From IMG/VR virus record IMGVR_UViG_3300020185_000285, positions 1 through 22,377 of that record: a DNA stretch of 22,377 bases; one strand, given 5' to 3'. The DNA comes from a virus. Below the pieces are notes generated by a model. That model had not been told where the DNA came from. It worked only from the letters and a program-made list of their open reading frames with translations, and did no database searches. Both the position numbers and the translations under genes were made by a program. Positions 1 through 6,377 of this stretch are shown here, piece after piece (position 1 is the stretch's first letter; each line of letters opens with the position of its first letter).

Positions 1-1512
1 CTTTGAGTCTGCGTAGTATTTCTTGATTTTTGGAGGTAGTAAGCGTCTGAACCATTCTGTTTTTCCTGTATTCTGGCCGCCAGTGAGAGCAAGAACTGAG
101 CGAACTGGATTGCCGTCGATGGCCGCTGGAAGTGAGAGAAGCCATTTTCGAATAAAGGTCGATGCTCCTGGAGTCGAGGTGTTGATTGTTTTGATGATCG
201 CATCGATATTTCCAGAAGTCGTGCATCGTCCTCGCAGTGAATCGATGTAAGCTTTCAGCGGATTGTATCTAGCTGTGTACTTCGAGAAGATGAGTCTTTC
301 AATTAGGTCGTATGTAACAGATGTCGAGTTAAAGGAAGATTTAGCTCTGATGAATATTGTATTTAATTCATCTCTGTCTAAATTCAAACCATCTTCTTCG
401 ATCATTCCGGTGATTAGGTTCTTCTTCAGTTTATGGTTCGTCTGAATCCATTCTAATAGGTTCTCAATCAACTGCTCTGGGTCGTTCGACATGAGCTTCA
501 AGTTGATATCATCTCTGCTGAAGACTTCGTTGACTAGGTTTCTCGCTTGAACGTCTTCGATTCCTTCGAGCTCAACAAGCTGCTGAATAGCTCCTTCTTT
601 AGTTCGTCCTGAAGATTTTGCTAGAGCTGCTACTTTGACGGCTCTGTTCTTGTTTTCTTTTGGTGGGTGGATTCCTACTTGACTGAGCATCCAGTATAGG
701 CTTCCGACTGTGACTCCTGAGGCGTGAGCTCCTCTAAGGCAGTGCTTCCATTGCTTTGAAGCTTCCTGTGAGTTGTACTTCTCTGATGTAGAGCTCAGAG
801 CGTGAAAGAGGTCTTCTCCAGCGTCTCCGAATCCGTTCGCGATAGCGAAGCCAAGCTTCAAATAAGATTGATAGTCTGGAGCAATGTTGATTCCAAGCTG
901 AACTGCTTCTTTGATCATCTCTCCGACAGTGTCTTGAGGCAGTACTATCGGCAGCGATTTCGGCTTCTCTCGCTTTAGAGCTTTGGTTCTTGATTTCTTC
1001 GAGCGTTTGTTGATGAAGATATTTTCATCAGAGCACACAAAGCGCAGGCTGGCTACGTTAGAAGGTGCTGGGTCGAGTGTCAGCCCATATTTCTCAAAAT
1101 AGTAGTTCTGAAGCCATCTAAATGACTCCTTATGTTTGCTGCCATCGATTTTCACGACTACAACTCTTCCTTGGCCGCTTATCGAGCTGAAGTAGGCATA
1201 GGTGTAAGGATCTCCCATGAGGTGATCCATCTCAGTAATGTGGTCAAAGTCGAGAGCTATGAATCCTGAATGAGCGAGAAGATGATCTTCTTTTCGAGAA
1301 GGAGAGAAAGCTCCAGACATTGTTACTGCTGGAACCTTCTTTTTCTCTCTCGATTGCTCGTCTTTAGATTTGGCTGCTCTGACTCTATCTTGAGCCGCCT
1401 TCCATTTTCCTTTTTTGATTGCCTCAAAAAATTCATCAATAGTGATTGACTTTGTTGGCTTGTGTGCTTGCCCCTTTTCGGGCAGTGATTTGAAGAATGA
1501 AATTTGGCTCAT
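1..1512 (-). CDS. BT4734-like / VirE-type primase-helicase, partial at left edge
   Basis: Replication enzyme of which the first 504 codons are visible; the frame stays open to base 1, so the C-terminus is missing. It starts at ATG 1512 (MSQISFFKSL). Residues about 55-180 resemble the BT4734-like/VirE_N domain, with SGFIALDFDH near residues 82-91, FSSISGQG and a PSNVASLRFVCSDE stretch. Residues about 215-300 look like a PriCT domain (YQSYLKLGFAIANGFGDAG, then FHALSSTSEKY). After a helical linker a Walker A motif GGQNTGKT lies at residues 478-485, within LTGGQNTGKTEWFRRLLP, which is typical of the VirE/DUF3987 P-loop ATPases. Its likely role is primer synthesis and/or helicase action at the phage fork. 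It is the last visible gene of the group that starts at promoter 3103-3153, behind the exonuclease and the SSB-like gene. Domain names rest on motif reading. Confidence 0.85.
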   Translation of the reverse strand, partial: MSQISFFKSLPEKGQAHKPTKSITIDEFFEAIKKGKWKAAQDRVRAAKSKDEQSREKKKVPAVTMSGAFSPSRKEDHLLAHSGFIALDFDHITEMDHLMGDPYTYAYFSSISGQGRVVVVKIDGSKHKESFRWLQNYYFEKYGLTLDPAPSNVASLRFVCSDENIFINKRSKKSRTKALKREKPKSLPIVLPQDTVGEMIKEAVQLGINIAPDYQSYLKLGFAIANGFGDAGEDLFHALSSTSEKYNSQEASKQWKHCLRGAHASGVTVGSLYWMLSQVGIHPPKENKNRAVKVAALAKSSGRTKEGAIQQLVELEGIEDVQARNLVNEVFSRDDINLKLMSNDPEQLIENLLEWIQTNHKLKKNLITGMIEEDGLNLDRDELNTIFIRAKSSFNSTSVTYDLIERLIFSKYTARYNPLKAYIDSLRGRCTTSGNIDAIIKTINTSTPGASTFIRKWLLSLPAAIDGNPVRSVLALTGGQNTGKTEWFRRLLPPKIKKYYADSK

Positions 1513-1527
1513 CGTAGTTTTTACTTT

Positions 1528-1908
1528 TTAAAATGGAAGATCATCATCTTCATCTGAAGAGGCATCAGCTTTTTTCTTATCAGGTTTCTCTTCTTTCTCT
1601 TCTTCAGCTTTCGCTGGAAGTCCTCCTTGCTCATCTGTCCAAAAAACTTTTCCGTTGCCTAAGTAGTTTTTCGCTTCTCCAGCTTCTCTATTTTCTTTGG
1701 ATTGAGATATCCAGGAGGAGCAGTCTTGATCGTATTCGTTAAGCTCGTCATTGACCGCGACAGTGACATCTAGATAAGTTCCTTTTTTGCCTTCATAAAT
1801 ACCTTTTTGCTCAAGAGGAATCATGATGCACTTTGCTCCTTTTGAAGTCGTGTATGGAGCTGACTTTAATTTGCTCAAATCAAGTTTGAGTCCTAACATT
1901 TTTGCCAT
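1528..1908 (-). CDS. single-stranded DNA-binding-like protein with acidic DDDLPF tip
   Basis: A 126-aa protein. Its last 30 residues are charged and disordered, ending in EDDDLPF. This matches the acidic, hydrophobic-ended C-terminal tail that bacterial and phage SSBs use to recruit partner enzymes. The N-terminal 80 residues (LKLDLSKLKSAPY, CIMIPLEQKGIYEGKKGTYLDVTVAVND) look like a beta-rich, OB-fold-sized domain but lack an obvious classical SSB signature. The gene lies 11 nt downstream of the exonuclease and 15 nt upstream of the primase-helicase, the place expected for a phage SSB. From this I infer that it coats ssDNA and recruits replication or recombination partners. It could instead be another small acidic replication accessory protein. 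Confidence 0.65.
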   Translation of the reverse strand: MAKMLGLKLDLSKLKSAPYTTSKGAKCIMIPLEQKGIYEGKKGTYLDVTVAVNDELNEYDQDCSSWISQSKENREAGEAKNYLGNGKVFWTDEQGGLPAKAEEEKEEKPDKKKADASSDEDDDLPF

Positions 1909-1919
1909 CGTTTTTGATT

Positions 1920-2810
1920 TTAGAAATAATTCGGAAGATTGAAATTCAAGATTCCAAATTCATTAGCGGCTTCCGCTCCGTATGATTTTGGATTTTCATT
2001 TGATAAAGCTTTCGCTGCTTTCTTGAGCAGCTCTCTGTATTTCTTATCTACAATCGAGCGATCTACATCAGTAAAGTAGTAGAGAGCATAATTGTAGGGA
2101 GCTTCTTTTTCGACTGCAAGCCAGTAGTATTTATCGACCGACTCCATGAGTCCGGACTTGATTGCTCCATCTATTTGCATGATTGCTTGAATAGGGTAAA
2201 GGAGTTGAGTTGCTTGTCTTGCAAAAGCGTGAGGCGAAGCGTCTCTTGTTGTCTTGATGTCGAGCTGAACATTTTTATTGGCTTTTGCTACATCGGGTCG
2301 AGACTTTAGATTGAGTCCAGTTTCTTCATCTTTCCAGAAGCACGACACTTGGTAAGTCGTAGCTCCTAGTAAAGCCCAGACAGTAGGATCTTTCTTGAGT
2401 TGAGCAATCATTCCGTTGATTGACTCCATCGATTCTTTTCCTGTATCGCTTATGACGTAGCAATTTTCTGGAAGTTTGTCGAACCATTCTTGCTTTGCTT
2501 CTTTGAAGACTTTCGAAGCTGTTGGAGATTTTAAGTCTGGATTCGACTCGAGAGCTTCTTTGATCCAATCTTCTTGCGGCATCACTTTGACTTTCTTATC
2601 GAAGTCTTTCGTTCCGTTTGCTTCGTCCATGAGAGCGAGCTCGAAAGCGTTTCCGAAGTCGAGGTGAGGAATGTGCTCATCTGTATTCTTCGTGCTTATG
2701 TAGTGCTTCAGCGAAAGCTCTGAGTGAGCAGCTTTCTTGAGCGTCGAGGCTGAAATCTCTGGAAGTTGGTGATATTCTTCAATTGTGAGATCTGTTCTGA
2801 TTTTCTTCAT
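1920..2810 (-). CDS. PD-(D/E)XK exonuclease, RecE / exodeoxyribonuclease VIII-like
   Basis: A 296-aa protein about the size of the RecE nuclease domain (DUF3799-like). It opens with an N-terminal helical stretch ISASTLKKAAHS. The GNAFELALMD motif follows at 53-62, in the place where RecE relatives have GxxxHxxL; here an E replaces the H. Next come CFWKDEETGLNLKSRPD (157-173) and the core LDIKTT (183-188), which supplies the D-x-K. D173, D184 and K186 are the likely metal and catalytic residues, and YPIQAIMQID (205-214) fits the QxxxY region. It would resect duplex ends 5' to 3' to make ssDNA for the annealing protein encoded at 3981-4526. It starts at ATG 2810 after CAAACGAAAG. A hairpin-containing gap separates it from the 62-aa gene upstream. 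Confidence 0.85.
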   Translation of the reverse strand: MKKIRTDLTIEEYHQLPEISASTLKKAAHSELSLKHYISTKNTDEHIPHLDFGNAFELALMDEANGTKDFDKKVKVMPQEDWIKEALESNPDLKSPTASKVFKEAKQEWFDKLPENCYVISDTGKESMESINGMIAQLKKDPTVWALLGATTYQVSCFWKDEETGLNLKSRPDVAKANKNVQLDIKTTRDASPHAFARQATQLLYPIQAIMQIDGAIKSGLMESVDKYYWLAVEKEAPYNYALYYFTDVDRSIVDKKYRELLKKAAKALSNENPKSYGAEAANEFGILNFNLPNYF

Positions 2811-2832
2811 CTTTCGTTTGTTTTATACCTCG

Positions 2833-2863
2833 AAAACCCCGCGACCAATGAAGGAAGCGGAGC
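2833..2863 (-). terminator. weak hairpin in the gap before the exonuclease gene
   Basis: On the minus strand a 6-bp GC stem (CTCCGC with GCGGGG, including one G-T pair) encloses a 14-nt loop and is followed by TTTT. It sits between the 62-aa gene and the exonuclease start. The short U-tract and large loop make it a weak terminator or attenuator at best. An 8-9 nt half-operator (GGTATAAAA) lies just after it. Confidence 0.2.
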
Positions 2864-2895
2864 AGGTGAGGTGAGTTTTTTTAGTGCTTTTATTT

Positions 2896-3084
2896 TTAGA
2901 TTAATTTGGCTGCTATTTTAGCTATTGTATCAAGACCTTGTTTGCTGTATAATAATTGTTTTGCCTTTTCAACTGACAAGCCTTCATCATAACAAGCATC
3001 TGAGAATTTTTTGGTTGCTATTGCAATAACGTGTTGAAAATCTACTTTGCTTAATTCCTGTTTTGCTGTTTCTACTGTGTTCAT
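2896..3084 (-). CDS. small helical protein, first gene of the exonuclease-primase group
   Basis: A 62-aa, probably all-helical protein (MNTVETAKQELSKVDF...DTIAKIAAKLI) with no domain that I recognise. It is the first gene after the 51-bp promoter module at 3103-3153, with a predicted leader of only about 20 nt and the upstream sequence CAACAAAAG before ATG 3084. Its position, promoter-proximal and ahead of exonuclease, SSB-like protein and primase-helicase, suggests an early gene. A regulator or host-takeover function is possible but nothing in the sequence shows it. The codon 2-3 context (ATGAAC) and the leader closely match those of the DnaA-like gene behind the second copy of the module. 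Confidence 0.7.
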   Translation of the reverse strand: MNTVETAKQELSKVDFQHVIAIATKKFSDACYDEGLSVEKAKQLLYSKQGLDTIAKIAAKLI

Positions 3085-3102
3085 CTTTTGTTGTTTTGAT
3101 TG

Positions 3103-3153
3103 TTTGATAGATCAAATATAGTATAATATTTTATACCACCATCAAAAAAGCAA
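3103..3153 (-). promoter_or_regulatory. composite promoter-operator, copy A
   Basis: A 51-bp module read on the minus strand: TTGC (3150-3153), 11 bp, an inverted repeat TGGTATAAAATATTATACTA (3119-3138), 2 bp, then a second inverted repeat TTTGATCTATCAAA (3103-3116). The Bacteroidetes -7 box TATATTTG (3113-3120) bridges the two repeats. The first repeat has two mismatched pairs and the second has one. Spacing is identical to copies at 5250 and 16339. It drives the 62-aa gene and probably the exonuclease-SSB-primase genes. Confidence 0.8.
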
Positions 3154-3162
3154 ATTTATTTT

Positions 3163-3357
3163 TCAAGATCCGCAACCTTCGCAATCGATGTGACTATCCA
3201 TCGGCTTCGTTCCGTTGATTTTCATTTCGAGATTATGGATTTCATCTCTGATTTCCATATCCTTGATCATTTCTCCTGATAGCTTGAGCTTCAGCTTCTC
3301 GACTTTGTTTTGAAGTTGTTGATGCAGTTCTTTATTGTCAAGCGGCTTCTTTTCCAT
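3163..3357 (-). CDS. small coiled-coil protein with C-terminal CEGC
   Basis: I place the start at ATG 3357, giving 64 aa (MEKKPLDNKELHQQ...), because that ATG overlaps the stop of the upstream gene as TAATG. A longer reading from 3378 would start inside that gene. Residues about 10-48 form a charged heptad-like helix (LQNKVEKLKLKLSG...IRDEIHNLEMKI). The tail, SHIDCEGCGS, carries a CxxC that could bind a metal or form a disulfide. I recognise no family. It is the last gene of the group led by the DnaA-like gene and stops just before promoter copy A. Confidence 0.65.
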   Translation of the reverse strand: MEKKPLDNKELHQQLQNKVEKLKLKLSGEMIKDMEIRDEIHNLEMKINGTKPMDSHIDCEGCGS

Positions 3358-3614
3358 TATACTAGCTTTATAAAACAAGAAATTGAATAATCATGCTCAA
3401 TAGTGATCCAATCAATAAAGAAATTACAATCAAAAAAATCTTGATGAAGTCGCTCCAAATCATCTCCTTTGTTTGTTGTTTTTCCTAATATTTCGAGAGT
3501 AGATAAATCAATCTCATCTCCTTTATTTAATCGGAATGGGATTTCCAAAAGCCAACCGAAATGAGTTTTATACTCGATATCATAAAAGCAAATACTATGT
3601 TTAATTTTTTCCAT
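3357..3614 (-). CDS. hypothetical protein (85 aa)
   Basis: A compact protein rich in aromatic residues (MEKIKHSICFYDIEYKTHFGWLLEIPFRLNKGDEIDL...). It looks like a small beta-rich soluble domain, with no signal peptide or membrane segment and no family that I recognise. It starts at ATG 3614, 2 nt after the stop of the HhH-like gene, and its own stop overlaps the next start as TAATG. It is therefore co-translated with the recombination genes. The DNA inside it contains TTTTATACTC (near 3567), a chance-level match to half of the operator palindrome. Confidence 0.65.
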   Translation of the reverse strand: MEKIKHSICFYDIEYKTHFGWLLEIPFRLNKGDEIDLSTLEILGKTTNKGDDLERLHQDFFDCNFFIDWITIEHDYSISCFIKLV

Positions 3615-3616
3615 TT

Positions 3617-3976
3617 TTATGGTTTTAATTCTACGCCAATTCTATCACAATGAGAAACTAAATCCAACGCCATTTTATGACCAAAACCACGGCACTTCAT
3701 TAATTCTGAAAGAGAAACGCTAGATAGTTCTTCCATTTTCGCATCAAATTGCGATGACAATCCAAGCTTTGAATAATTAGCTCGAATGATATTCTGTATC
3801 CCCACTGGCAAATATCCCCCTCTAATAAAGTCAGATTTAGAGCAATGAACTTTATCTCTTATTCCGTTGTTCCTGTTCATATGATTTACCCATTCGAATC
3901 TGCTTTTCAATTGTCGTTCGTACTCATAGAGTAATTTCAAAGCGTCACGATATTCTTGATGTGTTATTATTTTCAT
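3617..3976 (-). CDS. small protein with C-terminal helix-hairpin-helix-like domain
   Basis: I choose ATG 3976 (MKIITHQEYRDALKLL), 4 nt after the stop of the annealing-protein gene and preceded by CTGAAAG, giving 119 aa. The reading from 4045 would overlap that gene by 65 nt. The N-terminal 30 residues are helical. The C-terminal 40 (LSSVSLSELMKCRGFGHKMALDLVSHCDRIGVEL) resemble the HhH-type DNA-binding fold of the RNA polymerase alpha-subunit C-terminal domain, with RGFGHKMA in the hairpin. A role in DNA binding within the recombination group, or in transcription, is plausible. The family is not certain. Confidence 0.65.
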   Translation of the reverse strand: MKIITHQEYRDALKLLYEYERQLKSRFEWVNHMNRNNGIRDKVHCSKSDFIRGGYLPVGIQNIIRANYSKLGLSSQFDAKMEELSSVSLSELMKCRGFGHKMALDLVSHCDRIGVELKP

Positions 3977-3980
3977 GCTT

Positions 3981-4526
3981 TCAGTTTTTAGCTTCATCCA
4001 TAGCAGTAGAATGATCAACCCATGGTGAATTGATTTCCGGAACATCTCTTCGATTCAAATTCGCGCCAAAGATAGTTCCTAGATTTTCAACAGCATCTTT
4101 GATAGCGTACGACTTAGCTGCTGGAACGGCTAACTGAATAGCATTCGCCTTGATAGCTCCTAAGTCAGCGGCAGAAGCTCCTTTGTCGGTCTGCACGTTT
4201 ACAGCTCCAACGCCATCGACATATCTCCATGTGTTTGTAATCGGATGCAAGTAGTTGACTCGAACAGTCACTTGAACCGAGTTGAAGAGCGGCTGCACTT
4301 GCTTGACTTCAATATCAAACTGCTGGAAGATCTTCCGAAGCATCTCTTCGATGATCTCAATCGGTATGTATTTGAGTTTCTTCTGAAAAGGATGAGTTCT
4401 TACCCAAGATGGTCGAGGCTCTTTCGATAACAGTTGATTGAAAGTTTCAATCTTGCCTTTCAACTCAAGTTCGGATGCAATTACTTTGATCGCTGATTCC
4501 TTCTTCGCTGGTAGTTTTTCAGACAT
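3981..4526 (-). CDS. Rad52-like single-strand annealing protein
   Basis: A 181-aa protein. Residues about 38-160 read like a Rad52/Sak-type recombinase core. WVRTHPFQKKLKYIPIE leads into a long helix (EMLRKIFQQFDIEV), then beta strands with FNSVQVTVRVNYLHP, then DGVGAVNVQTDKG. The stretch KANAIQLAVPAAKSYAIKDA (about 126-145) followed by VENLGTIFGANLNR aligns in pattern with the Rad52 helix that carries EAVTDALKRALRxFG. It would anneal complementary ssDNA exposed by the exonuclease encoded at 1920-2810. The start overlaps the upstream stop by 8 nt (ATGTCTGA). RecT or Erf families are alternatives, but the VGA and A-x-K-x-A-hxxLG patterns favour Rad52. Confidence 0.65.
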   Translation of the reverse strand: MSEKLPAKKESAIKVIASELELKGKIETFNQLLSKEPRPSWVRTHPFQKKLKYIPIEIIEEMLRKIFQQFDIEVKQVQPLFNSVQVTVRVNYLHPITNTWRYVDGVGAVNVQTDKGASAADLGAIKANAIQLAVPAAKSYAIKDAVENLGTIFGANLNRRDVPEINSPWVDHSTAMDEAKN

Positions 4527-4734
4527 CTCTCAAAAGAATTGTGCCTCCGTTCTTACGAACTAAAGCTTGACCGACTATGAATACTGATTCTTGTATTCCG
4601 TTTATTTCAACCATGATAGGCTCTTGATTCTTGATTGCTTCTCCGATTACTCTTCGAAAGTAAACAAGATTTCCATTCTTTTTTTTCTCGTGGTAATCCT
4701 GAATAGTAGTCCACTCTTCAATTTTTACTGACAT
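4519..4734 (-). CDS. hypothetical protein (71 aa)
   Basis: A small mixed alpha/beta protein (MSVKIEEWTTIQDYHEKKKN...GGTILLRDV) with no membrane segment and no recognised domain. It is placed between the DnaA-like and annealing-protein genes. Its start overlaps the DnaA-like stop as TAATG and its stop overlaps the next start by 8 nt, so all three are likely to be translated in a coupled way. The stretch NGIQESVFIVGQALVRKNGGTILL resembles a small beta barrel. No function can be assigned. Confidence 0.65.
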   Translation of the reverse strand: MSVKIEEWTTIQDYHEKKKNGNLVYFRRVIGEAIKNQEPIMVEINGIQESVFIVGQALVRKNGGTILLRDV

Positions 4735-5240
4735 TATCTAAATTTACTTGTGTATAATTTTGATTTAATTTTGAATTTCTCTCTCAACTCTTCAAGATGT
4801 TCTGAAATTGAATCAAAGGTTGAAAGGACTTCTCGACATAGCTTTTCAACTTCTTCAACTTCGCTATCTTCTTGCTCAAAGTTTACAGCTTCAGGATTTG
4901 AAAATTTGTCAAGCTCTTTGACGATGTCAAAAATATTTTGATTTGGTATCTTATTGTTTGGCCCTACTGGCTCAATCAATTCAAGTATTCTCTTTTTCGA
5001 GTTCAAAACAGTTGCGTGATCTCTACCGCCTGAAACCTTGCCGATCTGAGTGAGCGTGAAAGGAGTGTTTTTCGCTGCGATGTAGTGATATAAATGTCTA
5101 GCGAGAACAAAATCTCCATCTCTTCTTTTGCTGATCACGTTTTCTTTTGCTTCGCCCATGATCATACAGACATCGTTTAAAATAGATTCAAGCTTTGAAA
5201 AAGCGTATTTATCACGGAATTTTTTTCTTGTTTCGTTCAT
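4734..5240 (-). CDS. free-standing DnaA domain IV-like DNA-binding protein
   Basis: A 168-aa protein. Residues about 15-90 match the C-terminal, DnaA-box-binding domain of the initiator DnaA: a helix, then SKRRDGDFVLARHLYHYIA (37-55), LTQIGKVSGGRDHATVLNSK (63-82) and a final helix. GGRDHATV is the DnaA signature that contacts the DNA bases. No AAA+ domain is present, because full DnaA is about 450 aa. Instead an acidic segment (EQEDSEVEEVEKL) and a coiled coil extend to the C-terminus. It may mark the phage origin, redirect host replication or act as a transcription factor. It is the first gene after promoter module B. Confidence 0.85.
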   Translation of the reverse strand: MNETRKKFRDKYAFSKLESILNDVCMIMGEAKENVISKRRDGDFVLARHLYHYIAAKNTPFTLTQIGKVSGGRDHATVLNSKKRILELIEPVGPNNKIPNQNIFDIVKELDKFSNPEAVNFEQEDSEVEEVEKLCREVLSTFDSISEHLEELREKFKIKSKLYTSKFR

Positions 5241-5249
5241 CTTTTGTTG

Positions 5250-5300
5250 TTTGTTCGAGCAAATGTAGTATAAATTTTTATACTAGAAAGAAAAAAGCAA
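5250..5300 (-). promoter_or_regulatory. composite promoter-operator, copy B
   Basis: Same 51-bp layout as copies A and C: TTGC (5297-5300), 11 bp, the perfect inverted repeat TAGTATAAA-AA-TTTATACTA on the minus strand (5266-5285), 2 bp, then TTTGCTCGAACAAA (5250-5263, one mismatched pair). The -7 box TACATTTG spans 5260-5267. No TTG lies at the usual -33 distance, whereas TTGC is kept 30 bp upstream of the -7 box as in the other copies. It drives the DnaA-like gene. Confidence 0.8.
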
Positions 5301-5331
5301 AAAAAAAGGCCGAGAGATGAAGCTCGGCCTT
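5297..5331 (-). terminator. intrinsic terminator of the lysis genes
   Basis: On the minus strand AGGCCGAG (8 bp), an 8-nt loop and CTCGGCCT are followed at once by a run of T (5299-5306). This is a strong rho-independent terminator, about 35 nt after the end of the spanin-like gene. Its T-tract runs directly into the TTGC of promoter module B, so it separates the lysis/tail transcript from the replication transcript. Confidence 0.85.
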
Positions 5332-5366
5332 ACAAACAACGAAGATGTTTCTTCGGGATTGAAGAA

Positions 5367-5780
5367 TCAGCGTGACAAATATAAGAAAAGAATACCGATA
5401 GCTATTACAGAGCTGCTGCCTATTGAAGAAAATTTATAGAGCTTTTTCTTTCTTGTCTCCTTTTTAGCGTGGCTTTCAATGATTTGGATTTCGTTTCGAA
5501 GAGCGATCTTGATATTCTCGTTCTGCTTCAGTCCAGTTTTGCACTCATCGAGCTGAAGTTTTTGAGTGAAAATGATTCCATCTTTTGTAGAAAGCTTTTC
5601 ATCTCTAAGCTTGAGAAGCGAATCGAGCTCCGAGTTCTTTTCAAATAGATACCAGATCTTCTTTGCGTCTTCGCTTGAGAGTTCGTCAGTCTGGGATTTC
5701 AAAGCCGTCGAGCAAACTACGAGCAGCAGCGAGAGCAGTGTCAGCTTCAGCGTTTTTGATGTCATTGTATTTCTTTTCAT
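5367..5780 (-). CDS. secreted coiled-coil protein, candidate second spanin subunit
   Basis: I use ATG 5780 (MKRNTMTSKTLKLTL, 137 aa); ATG 5765 is an alternative, and the longer TTG reading from 5798 is less likely. A basic N-terminus precedes a signal-peptide-like segment LTLLSLLLVVCSTA. The VVC could serve as a weak lipobox, though V at -1 is atypical. A charged coiled coil follows (about 30-110), then a C-terminal hydrophobic segment SVIAIGILFLYL. The first 95 nt lie inside the upstream Rz-like gene in another frame, which recalls Rz/Rz1. Unlike Rz1 it is not a small proline-rich lipoprotein, so its outer-membrane attachment is uncertain. It could instead be an unrelated envelope protein. 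Confidence 0.55.
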   Translation of the reverse strand: MKRNTMTSKTLKLTLLSLLLVVCSTALKSQTDELSSEDAKKIWYLFEKNSELDSLLKLRDEKLSTKDGIIFTQKLQLDECKTGLKQNENIKIALRNEIQIIESHAKKETRKKKLYKFSSIGSSSVIAIGILFLYLSR

Positions 5781-6024
5781 AGTAGACTTTAGTTTCAATG
5801 ATCACTGTATCAACTTTCAACTCTACCGAAAGCAGCGAATCAGTGACGTTTTCGAGCTCTTTCATACGCTCAATTGTCTCAGAAAGCTTTTGCTCACCTA
5901 TCGCAGATTCGATTTTTGCTTCCTCGAGCTTATCTCGCAGCCCGTAAGAAGGTAAAAAGATGATTCCGAGTAATACTATAACTACAACAAAAAGAATCGC
6001 TGAGAGGAGCTTAAAATGGCTCAT
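5686..6024 (-). CDS. Rz-like inner-membrane spanin candidate
   Basis: A 112-aa protein with one N-terminal membrane segment (LLSAILFVVVIVLLGIIF, about 6-23) and no cleavage signal. A long periplasmic coiled coil follows (LRDKLEEAKIESAIGEQKL...), the form of an i-spanin. It starts at ATG 6024, overlapping the holin-like stop by 4 nt (ATGA), and its 3' end overlaps the next gene in another frame. Position after endolysin and holin supports a role in disrupting the outer membrane at lysis. Spanins vary widely in sequence, so topology and context are the evidence. Confidence 0.6.
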   Translation of the reverse strand: MSHFKLLSAILFVVVIVLLGIIFLPSYGLRDKLEEAKIESAIGEQKLSETIERMKELENVTDSLLSVELKVDTVIIETKVYYEKKYNDIKNAEADTALAAARSLLDGFEIPD

Positions 6025-6377
6025 TTTTTTGATACCTTATTTGAAAGGTAGTTTTTGATAGACTCAAAACCGCTCTCGATAACCCAACCAATAAGAGCTG
6101 AAGAAATCAAACCGAGCGCAAGAGCCCAGATCGGGTGCCAAGAATCGCCAAGAATAAAGAGCCATTCCCATTCTTTTGAGATTCCTAAGTCAGCTAAAAA
6201 CTTGAAGATGTCTCCACCCCAAAAACCGAACACTAAAGCAGAGCCAACCCCAAAGAGAATATCATCGAATCTATCCTTCCAATAAGACTTCTCAAGATAG
6301 TCCTCTTGATGCTTATTGAAAAAGTAAAGCTCTCTAAGTATTGCGCCTAAAAGAGCGGCTGCAATAAATTCATTCAT
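6021..6377 (-). CDS. holin-like membrane protein
   Basis: A 118-aa protein with three hydrophobic segments at about 3-19, 40-62 and 82-101. A charged loop lies between the first two (NKHQEDYLEKSYWKDRFDD) and the C-terminus is lysine-rich (NYLSNKVSKK). These traits are common in holins. It lies between the endolysin and the spanin-like genes, with ATGA overlaps at both ends. It would form the inner-membrane lesion that releases the endolysin, which has no signal peptide of its own. The 117-aa membrane protein upstream of the endolysin is the competing holin candidate. Confidence 0.6.
   Translation of the reverse strand: MNEFIAAALLGAILRELYFFNKHQEDYLEKSYWKDRFDDILFGVGSALVFGFWGGDIFKFLADLGISKEWEWLFILGDSWHPIWALALGLISSALIGWVIESGFESIKNYLSNKVSKK

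Noticed and set aside
23-445. Plus-strand ORFs opposite the primase-helicase gene.
   Set aside because: They are antisense shadows of a minus-strand frame that carries a Walker A motif and clear domain patterns.
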